A program made the translations under genes and the position numbers. A DNA stretch of 56,853 nt from Lichtheimia corymbifera B2541 (Eukaryota; Mucoromycota; Mucoromycetes; Mucorales; Lichtheimiaceae). The stretch spans positions 1-56,853 of the forward strand of contig JNEU01000831.1 in NCBI GenBank assembly GCA_000697475.1, in the 5' to 3' direction. The notes beneath the pieces were generated by a model. It had not been told where the DNA came from, searched no databases, and saw only the letters and a list, made by a program, of their open reading frames with translations. This document shows, piece after piece, positions 48,978 through 56,853 of this stretch; the first letter of the stretch is position 1; the number at the start of each line of letters is the position of its first letter.

Positions 48978-51109
48978 ATGGTGGTTTACAAGTCGACTTT
49001 ACCTGCTGTACCTCTTCCAGACTTGGATCTATACACGTTCCATTTCGAGCCCAACAAATATAACCGCTTCTTTTCGCATGAAACACCTCTCTTTATTGAT
49101 GGCCACACAGGCCGCTCGTTAAATTATACCCAAGTATATGACCTTTCGAGTCGAATGGCACGAGGATGGAGAGACAAGGTGGGATTGAGAAAAGGTGATG
49201 TGGTAGCATGTTTTGCTCCAAACCAATATGATCATATTGTTCTATACATGTCGTTGTTGGGTGCTCAAGCTACGATTACGCCAGGGTAAGAGAGAGAGAG
49301 GAATATACAAAAGGGGGAGGACAAAATAACTCATGTGGGAAATATATGTACGTAGGAATCCCAATTATACAGAAGGTAGTAAAAGGATGATGATGATAAT
49401 GATGATCTTGGAGGCATTGTATGATTAATCAGGGTGTCGTTCGTCGGCACGAAAATAGCCGAATTCCTTCACCAAATAAGCGATTCCGGAGCCAAGGCAC
49501 TTGTGACAACACCCCAGTTGCTTCCTGTCCTCTTGCGTGTCTGTGCCAAAGTGGGTATTCCACGCCATCGTATCTTTGTGTTTGGTCCACACGAGCATGA
49601 TGGGATTCCGTCAATGTATTCTCTCTTGACGAGCCAACATTTGGATGTGACTCAACTCAAAAAGATCAATCCACGCGAGGATTTGGCATTCATATTGTAT
49701 TCAAGCGGTACCACAGGACGTGCCAAAGGAGTGATGCTCACACACCGTAACTTTGTATCGCAAATCATGACAGCGCTGGGTATGGAGCCTGCCAACCTTG
49801 ATCCTTCTGTGCCACCTCTCGAGGAAGGTGCACAGCCACCTGTGGCCGTTGGCTTTTTGCCCTTTTTCCATATCTACGGGTTGTGTTCATTGGTGCTCAA
49901 TGCGCTGTATAAAATGTTGCCGGTCGTTGTCATGTCCAAGTTTAACATTGAGTTGTTTTGTCAGCTGGTGGAAAAGTATAGAATCACAAGTGCAAGCATT
50001 GTCCCTCCAGTTGGTAAGTCATCGATGGTTACACACACACATATGTCAGGGAAACGGGATTGCTGACTTGGATATAATACAGCGGTGCAACTGGCCAAGA
50101 ACCCCATTGTGCGCAAATATGATCTTAGCTCGCTCCAGTATATTGGATGTGGTGCTGCTCCGCTCAACAAGGAACATTTAGATGGCGTCTCAAATCGCGT
50201 TCCTGAAGTGATCATGCGTCAAGGGTAAGTTGACAGAAGATGATGTACCAGATGATGCCATATTTATATCCAACAACATAGATATGGAATGACCGAGACA
50301 ACGAGTGGCGTCATTATGCAAACGCTTGAAAGCGGCGTTCCAGGTATTTTAATGAGGGAAATGAACAAACGCCATCTTGTGGCTGACATGTTACATATAG
50401 GGTCGATTGGGATCATATGTCCAAATGTGGAAGTAAAGATCGCTGACGAGAATGGAAATGGCAAGTAATGATAATTCCATATGGCAAGTGAATGAAAGTC
50501 TAATTCTATATTCAGAGCTCGGTGATGATCAAGAAGGTGAACTGCTTTTGCGTGGCACCAGTATCATGAAAGGCTATTTGAATAATCCCAAAGCCAACGC
50601 TGATACATTTACGGCGGATGGTTGGATGCGCACGGGCGACATTTGCAAGTATGATAGCAAAACCCAGTCGTTCTTTATCACGGATCGAATCAAGGAATTG
50701 ATAAAGTACAAAGGTTTCCAAGTGGCACCAGCAGGTAACATATAAATCATCAACATGAAATCCAAGAGTCTCATCCATCATCTGCTGTATAGAGCTTGAA
50801 GCATTGTTGCTAACGATACCCGAGGTCGCTGACGCCTGTGTTATCGGTGTAAATAATTCGGACGAAGCTACCGAACATCCAAGAGCATACATTGCACTTC
50901 AACGGGGTGTAAAACAAGATGACCAACTGGCTCAAAAGATCATGGATCACGTTGCCTCCCAAGTTGCCAGCCATAAACGACTCAGAGGCGGTATTCGCTT
51001 TGTTCCTCAAATCCCAAAGAATAGCACTGGTAAAATCCTCAGACGCCAAGTCAGGAATTGGGCCAAAGAAGAAGAAAGTGCTGCTGTTGCAGTAAAAGCT
51101 AGATTATAA
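48978..51109 (+). CDS. 4-coumarate-CoA-ligase-like acyl-CoA synthetase
   Basis: ATP-dependent acid:CoA ligase of the ANL superfamily; substrate unknown, likely peroxisomal. Eight exons: 48978-49285, 49356-49375, 49459-50013, 50083-50224, 50282-50343, 50401-50460, 50516-50734, 50793-51109, giving 560 aa. The P-loop is [14 protein letters not shown], then [47 protein letters not shown] and the catalytic lysine in [11 protein letters not shown]. The C-terminus ARL is a plausible PTS1 peroxisomal signal. Exon 2 is a 20-nt micro-exon encoding NPNYTE, and intron 6 starts with GC (GCAAGT) instead of GT. All phases close on the conserved motifs. Confidence 0.92.
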
Positions 51110-51325
51110 TCCAATGACAACATTGTGATACATAAAGTACAGGATTTGGCGCAAAAAGAATGATTGTATTTGTTGTTGAAAGGGGATGATGTTGATTGAG
51201 TATGCTGATATGTATGCTGTGATAGTAGTAGTGATGGGTGGTGATGATATAAGAGAATGATATAATATGATCAAAAGGTTCATGTCAAATGCAAACGTGA
51301 TGGACGAGGAGGAGGAGTGATATCA

Positions 51326-53266
51326 TCATGCATCGTCTTCTTCAGTGGAGTTGCTGTTGTTGTTGTTGTCATCGTCGTCTAATTGGATGTTCTCCAACAC
51401 TGGCAAGATACTTTCCCAGAGAGCTGCACCCTATAATCCCACTATTTAGATCCCACTTTTCAATATCTACCATCCTTCATTCTTCCCATACCTTTGTGTA
51501 AAAGTCGATATGACTATCAGCATAAGCCAGCATGCCTTGTTTGAGTTCTGTTGCTTTTGATTTCTGAAAGATATCGAATTCTTCTGTCATTTGCTCTGAA
51601 AATTCATTGGTGATATCACTGGTTTTTGCCACTTCAGCTTCAAGCTATGCACATGCATTCATTAATAAGGAGCCTCGCCCATCATCCTTTTTCACACCCT
51701 TTACCTCTCTGATTTTTGGTTCCAGTTCTGCACTCTTTTCAGGATGCTTCTCGCGTTCTGCCAATGTTCGCTGTAAATAAACCGATAGCTCCTCAAAGTC
51801 GATTTGACTTTCATCCCGCCTTTGTAGCACATCCTATACACTCCTCATCAGTATCAATTCCTTGACAAAAAGTACTGTCATCCTTACCTTGACAGCTTGG
51901 CAATAGGCGAGTAGCTCATGCAGATCATTGAGAAACAGGATATCCTCCGTGTTGGTCTATAAGGGCAGACTTGATAAGCGATCTACAACAACTTGCCTGC
52001 TTCCCCCTCCACACACACTTACCATATCCTTTAGGTATTTAGAATAAGTCTCCGTGGTTTCTGCAAATTGTCGTAATGGCATATCAATGGATGATTCCAT
52101 GGCCGAGATTTCCCGAATGCTCCAAGCAAAGCTCAGGTAGTCATGTTGCAAACCTGTAACAAGATACATGAGAAAATGATGTCGCCCTGACTACCGCTTG
52201 TGTAACAAACATACTGGTTTGCCGTTTGCTGATCCGTGCATAAAGCAATTCGATATTGCGTATATTGTCCTCCAGCTTATCCACGTATTCTTGCATATCA
52301 ATGAAGCGCTGATCGGGTTTCTTGACCTTAGTGAAGGCGTTCATCAAGACATCACCCAATGTATCCAAAATGGAGGGAGGCTTCGGTACGTGTGTTGCTT
52401 GAATAGCACGCTTGTCATTTTTCTACATGCATACTCGATTGATAAGAGATCACACTATTATCACTCCTTCCATCTGTTAACTTACAAAGTCGGGTGATTC
52501 CAGAAATATGCGAGTACATTGTGATCGTTGTAAAGAAGGATGACAAGCAATACGATCCAAGAACCATTGAAGTCTACATATAAAACATTTGAGTATAACA
52601 TGAGGTAGTCAAAGATAAATATGGAGTTACCCTAATCGCCGTCGTTCAAGAAACGCATTGCTGAATCGGTCGCCATTGATGTATGACAATCGGTGCTTCT
52701 CCGGTAGTGGTGGCACAATACATGCAGGATTTTCAAGCGATAAACTGTCATGGAGCCATACAAAGTCTTGATAGCGTCGACGTACAGATCTTGATCGTTT
52801 GGATGCAAATGTCTCTAGATTGGTCTATACAGATATGAATATCATCCTCGTCCATCCTTCCACGTAGTTACCTCTGTCGTAATCAAATAACTGATAAAGG
52901 ATCCTTGCACCGCTGCTGATTGTTTTTGAGGATCATCCACATGAATCTTCATGTATACATTGGACGCATCATTCGTATTCGTTGTTGTCGTTGTAGGTAG
53001 ATCTGGCGTGGATGCACGAGTCGTTGTATCGGCAGTAGCAGTAGCAGCAGCAAAAGAAGAAGAAGGAGTCGTCTAATTGCTCTTTGTATTAGTGTGCACG
53101 CTCCGTCAAATAGAACCACCGCTGCTGCTGATTAACTCACCTCGTCGTAGTCTTGGAAAGGGTTGAACTGGCCAAGCGAATCTCGATGGTCGTGGTCGAA
53201 TGAAGGAGAAAATAGGTCTCCATCCGTAGAGACACCCCAATCGGCCTCATTGTAAGCATTCATCAT
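51326..53266 (-). CDS. SNX4: Sorting nexin 4 (Snx4/Atg24), PX-BAR protein
   Basis: PI3P-binding PX-BAR protein for retrieval from endosomes and selective autophagy. Ten exons: 53266-53141, 53072-52872, 52824-52631, 52573-52486, 52422-52215, 52153-52023, 51956-51888, 51833-51705, 51644-51492, 51430-51326, giving 467 aa. The PX domain shows SVRRRYQDFVWLHDSL (the RRY phosphate-binding motif), IVPPLPEKHRLSY and FLERRRLGLQWFLDRIACHP. The BAR coiled coil follows (YVDKLEDNIRNIELLYARIS, DFEELSVYLQRTLAERE, IDFYTKGAALWESILPVL) and ends in an acidic Asn-rich tail. An N-terminal disordered ~75 residues precedes PX. Snx4 is favoured over Snx41/Atg20 because there is no insertion in the BAR region; the call should be checked by phylogeny. 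Confidence 0.88.
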
Positions 53267-53356
53267 GGTGGGCAACAAAGAAAAAGAAACAAAAGAGAGA
53301 AAGAGAGAGAGAGAGAGCAAATAAACGGATTTGGTTGGCCGCACATGATTGCTTTA

Positions 53357-53886
53357 TTACATTGCTTCTTTGCTTCCTTTTTCGACAATGTTTTCTGGTC
53401 GTTGAGAAAAAAGTACTTGGGGGCCTGCTAACAACTTCTTTTCGGTGCCACATGTCTTGCAATGGATAATGGATGCATGATCTAATACATAGATCCATGT
53501 CAAATAGGTATCATTTACACTCTTTTCTTTCTTACCTTTCATTCGAACAGTGGATGTCAAAGCGGGTATCAAGGTTGTATCACATCGTTTACAAATGGTG
53601 CGTTTGATGGACGGATCACTAACAAAGACACTGGTTACTATCTACATCTCCAAGCTGCATGCACGTGATTTTTTCCTTACGAGCGCAAGAGTAGGCGTTT
53701 ACTGATACGTTTCATTGTATTGTTGTAATAGCGTCCCAGTGGTGCAAGAGAGCCGTGCTTTGCTGTTGGAGACTCTGGTTGAACCAATGTCGTCATGAGG
53801 TTCGAAGCTTGGTATAAAAAGTTCATGCGCTGGTAGATTTGCAAATGCTCTTGGGATGGTCCATTGTTGCCTTTCCTTTTGCCCAT
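53357..53886 (-). CDS. RPR2: RNase P subunit Rpp21/Rpr2
   Basis: Zinc-ribbon protein subunit of nuclear RNase P, which matures tRNA 5' ends. Three exons: 53886-53681, 53618-53536, 53481-53357, giving 137 aa. A helical N-terminal part (QEHLQIYQRMNFLYQASNLM) leads to MKRISKRLLLR, then DPSIKRTICKRC and HCKTCG, the two CxxC pairs of the ribbon, as in human RPP21 (KRTLCRGC … CLTC). Intron 2 is 54 bp and free of stops, so retaining it adds 18 residues in frame; the spliced form fits family spacing better. The gene starts 90 bp from the 3' side of sorting nexin 4's promoter, in the same direction. Confidence 0.87.
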
Positions 53887-54807
53887 TGTAAGAACAAGCC
53901 ACGGTGCTCTATATCGGCGATACGCAGCGTACCAAATTATTCCAGCGGGTGTATCGGTCGGTGTCTGACAACAAAGGACTTGCATGATTAAATTACCAAA
54001 CGCCCATGTATGCAATAATAGAGACAACTGGGGAGAAGGGTTTTGCTAGATGCATTAATAGGGTTGCTTCGCAAGGGCATGCATAAATAAAAAGAGAGCA
54101 TCATTGTAATAATAATCATATTGTGTGTAAGGGGGTGATTGTGTATGTGTGTGTATGTGTGGGCTTCCATCATAATCAATCTACTTGATTAGGAATGTGT
54201 ATGATGATCTACAATCAAATGCAAAGAATGTTCATCAAAGGCGACTACTTCTTCCCTTCTTCATATGACACGTGTCGCAGCGTGATGCAACCTGATATCA
54301 AAGTCTAATGTGACCAAGTTGACATTATTGGTCACATGTTACATATTTCAACTTGGTCCAAACAGCTGTGCATGGTGGATGGTGTGGTGTTACGGAATCG
54401 GATTCAATAAAAAAGAGGCTGGGGGGAACAATTTAATGCATGCGTGCGTTATGTATCGGCTAAAGATAATATGCTGCATGCCATGCTGTGCTGTCAAAAT
54501 ACGCCCAAATCAACAAAAACAAGGAGGGAAATCATTAGACAGGTCATTAACCTTAACGAGCCACTCATAAAATATAGCTTGATCAAACAAACAAATAAGG
54601 TATGCTTTATAGTAGGACATGTACAAGTGTGTGTGTGTGTTGTTTATAAGCAAGCAAAAAAAGGGGGGAGGTTGATAAATGATGGATGTGATTTACAAAT
54701 GTATACAAGCAAATGGGAACTTTTTTTAGCAGGGGGGTATCCGGACAAAGATGCTGGGAACAGGATTTGACATGATGCAGCAGGGGGAAGAAGAAGCGAT
54801 TTTTGAT
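53887..54807. other. Intergenic region, 0.9 kb
   Basis: It contains (TG)n-like stretches near 54135-54160 and 54628-54640, and a short inverted repeat (AATGTGACCAAGTTGACATT / ACATATTTCAACTTGGTCC near 54308-54360). No gene was recognised. Confidence 0.45.
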
Positions 54808-55128
54808 TTACTGGTGGACAAGATATTGCGAATCAGCTGCATCAAATTGTGAGAGCAACATGGACAAGATATCGGTTGCGCTTTCATCCACAAAGGACTT
54901 TTGTGGAGGTGGGGGTGGTGGAGGAATAAAGGACACCTCGACTAAATCCAGGTCCCCAAACAAGCTATTCGGATCATTTTCGGAAGAGGTGGTGGTGGTA
55001 GTACTTGGCGAAGTCACAGGCGTGTCATCCCATTCATCTTCTGTGAACACTAAGGGTGGAGTGCTTCGACCATTGGCAGCTTCGTCGTATTCAAAAGGTT
55101 CCAAAAGTAATAATTTTTGGCAGGACAT
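54808..55128 (-). CDS. Small acidic disordered protein (106 aa)
   Basis: Single exon from ATG 55128 to 54808. It begins MSCQKLLLLEPFEYDEAA, has a Thr/Ser run (TTTTTSSEN), a Pro run (IPPPPPPPQ) and a C-terminal short helix (ATDILSMLLSQFD). It is strongly acidic, with no membrane segment. A TATATATAAA element lies on the same strand about 75 bases upstream (55202-55211). The pattern of short hydrophobic-acidic motifs in a disordered chain recalls transactivation or adaptor peptides, but no family is identifiable. Upstream codons in frame lack a better start. Confidence 0.5.
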   Translation of the reverse strand: MSCQKLLLLEPFEYDEAANGRSTPPLVFTEDEWDDTPVTSPSTTTTTSSENDPNSLFGDLDLVEVSFIPPPPPPPQKSFVDESATDILSMLLSQFDAADSQYLVHQ

Positions 55129-55201
55129 GATGATGGGTGAGTAAAATGTGAGTGAGGTGATGATGTGTGTGGGGGGTTGATGAAAGGTAAAAAGTAGCGG
55201 G

Positions 55202-55211
55202 TTTATATATA
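55202..55211 (-). promoter_or_regulatory. TATA box of the small acidic protein gene
   Basis: On the minus strand the sequence reads TATATATAAA, 74-83 bases upstream of the ATG at 55128. Confidence 0.5.
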
Positions 55212-56465
55212 CACATTGTGAGATGCAACCCATTGCAGCAAAAGAACCAAATAACCGGATCTCTCTCGCTCATGGATCTGAGATGACACCAATCATAATA
55301 CGCAACATGACCCGAATGCAGCATGTTGTCTGGGTCACACAAATGCCAATGCTGCTGGAACAGGGCTTTCCTCCTTTTGCACTCCTCACACTTTTTTTAC
55401 CCCGCTGCTTGTTGCTGCTGTATTGTGTTGCAGCACTATCCAAATACCGACATGAAACAACTTTTGTGAAATGACATGATGATGGAACTGGACGATCAAA
55501 AAGCGTTTTTCTACTGTTTCACAAGACAAAAATGACGAATGTCGACTACCTTTTAGAACATGCTTCCACTTTTTTGCATAACACTCCTGCTAAAGACGCC
55601 CTTGTAAAAAAATGCATGATTTGGGACAAAGAAACATTGGTTTAAAATAACCCCCCACTCACCCACCACTACCTTCTCCCACACTCACGGACTCGGATTT
55701 ACCCCTAACAAATCCCGTTCACCCTGGACGCACATTTAGTGCGTTTAGTAATGTGGGCGCGTTGCTGCCGATGGAAAGTAAACAACGATTTGCTAAACAT
55801 GGCTCGTTCCGAGAGAGAAAAAGACAATGTGTCAAAATAAAGAGGTCATTTACAAAAAGCAAGGGATGTTGAGCTTACAATAGTGACGACAACCATCACC
55901 CCTTTGCTATACTTGTTATTGTCGTTTCTCCGTTTCCATGTTCTCTGCATGCTGTTAATGCACAGGTTCTGCAGCATATATGCAATACGTGGTGTGTCTT
56001 GGTTTTTTCTCTCTCCCCCTCTCCACTCTCCCACTCGTTTGAAAATCATCATAAGGAGATCAGGTTGGTCTCATCTCCTTTTGCGCGCGCTTTCCTTTAC
56101 GTAGTATGCGTGTAACCATGCCTAATCATTCATTTTAGGAGATCCAAAGGAAGCATAGTCCCTGAGCAAAAGAAAACTTATAATAAGGTGGGGGCTTGGT
56201 TTATCATGGCTTATACGGAGCTCACATTTCTTTTTATGCAAGGAGCCTTTAGCATCAGTGTATTTGACATGTAGGACACACACGCTCACACGCAGCACGC
56301 ATAAAACAAAAAAGCAGTATGTATATTGAAACAGTATCATATCCTATCTGACTAATACCCCCATAACCCACGTTTCTCTTCCTATGGATGATAAAATGTC
56401 CAATCAATTTCAAGGTTCATCCGTAACGAATAAAAAAGTACCTTGGATGCAACAAATTGGGTTGG
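55212..56465. other. Intergenic region, no gene recognised
   Basis: Several short open frames, none with recognisable content. A C/T-rich tract lies near 56008-56035. Confidence 0.45.
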
Positions 56466-56730
56466 GAATTACTACGCCCGCACCAAAATCCCATCTCGCC
56501 CGCACCAAAAAAAATAGGCATGCTAGTCATATACTCAGATCAGCCAATTAATATAAAATGATATAAACACAGCACCTTTATGCCCTCGCTGGCATAATGT
56601 CACGTGCATTATTCATCATACCCGCACCATTTTTGCACTTGAGTCTTTCATGCAATGCATCCATCATGGCACATGTATATGTCCACCATGCCCGCACCAT
56701 TTTTACACTCGAGTCTTTTATGCATTTACG
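56466..56730. repeat. CCCGCACC repeat cluster
   Basis: The octamer CCCGCACC occurs at about 56477, 56499, 56621 and 56691. The last two head a roughly 35-bp repeat (CCCGCACCATTTTTGCACTT...AGTCTTTCATGCA and a variant with three substitutions) with a 70-bp period. No coding or palindromic structure. Confidence 0.7.
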
Positions 56731-56853
56731 ATTAATTCGAAAGCGTTGTATTTTGTAGCATGGTGTCATAATAATGGTGTCATAATAGTCAGGATGAAGT
56801 CATCACTTATTGCTTAACTATGGGTAGTACATGATTGTGTGTGGTGGTTATTC

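Overview
This window looks like nuclear DNA of a filamentous fungus, most likely an early-diverging one (Mucoromycota). The genes are dense in short introns (mostly 40-80 bp, GTAAGT-type donors, CTRAY-like branch points, TAG/CAG acceptors). Several small genes have a TATA box 60-95 bp before the ATG. The gene set (OST3/6, NIPA, CDK, Utp5, TMEM184/DUF300, PC-esterase, GMF, M50B-like peptidase, sorting nexin 4, Rpp21) is eukaryotic and fungal. The phylum call is an inference from gene architecture, not from a marker alignment.

Layout. Bases 1 to about 13,000 are a gene-poor repeat block. It holds a 15-bp tandem array at the edge, several families of degenerate dispersed repeats, a chain of overlapping palindromes (about 4,060-5,770), a second-orientation copy of one palindrome (about 12,566-13,022), a modular foldback built from GTTACC-NGGTAAC units (8,778-9,580), and four copies of a repeat that may carry a decayed gene. 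From about 13,450 rightward the window is ordinary gene space. Minus-strand genes are an unrecognised and possibly broken locus, OST3/6, NIPA, a divergent CDK, Utp5/WDR43, a disordered coiled-coil protein, GMF, an M50B-like peptidase, sorting nexin 4, Rpp21 and a small acidic protein. Plus-strand genes are a short-chain dehydrogenase, two tandem paralogues of an unrecognised membrane protein, TMEM184/DUF300, a PC-esterase, a tiny hydrophobic protein, a large kelch membrane protein and a 4CL-like acyl-CoA ligase.

The genes are unrelated housekeeping functions (N-glycosylation, Mg2+ transport, ribosome biogenesis, cell cycle, actin remodelling, endosomal sorting, tRNA processing); I see no cluster or pathway. 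The most informative structure is a segmental duplication at 25,740-32,270. A membrane-protein gene was duplicated together with the 3' tail of its convergent neighbour, and a roughly 1.9 kb segment with a decayed Cys-rich ORF now separates the first copy from its tail fragment.

Gene models were spliced by eye from reading frame and splice signals. For the main multi-exon models the summed exon lengths are a multiple of three. No tRNA, rRNA, CRISPR array or complete autonomous transposon was recognised.
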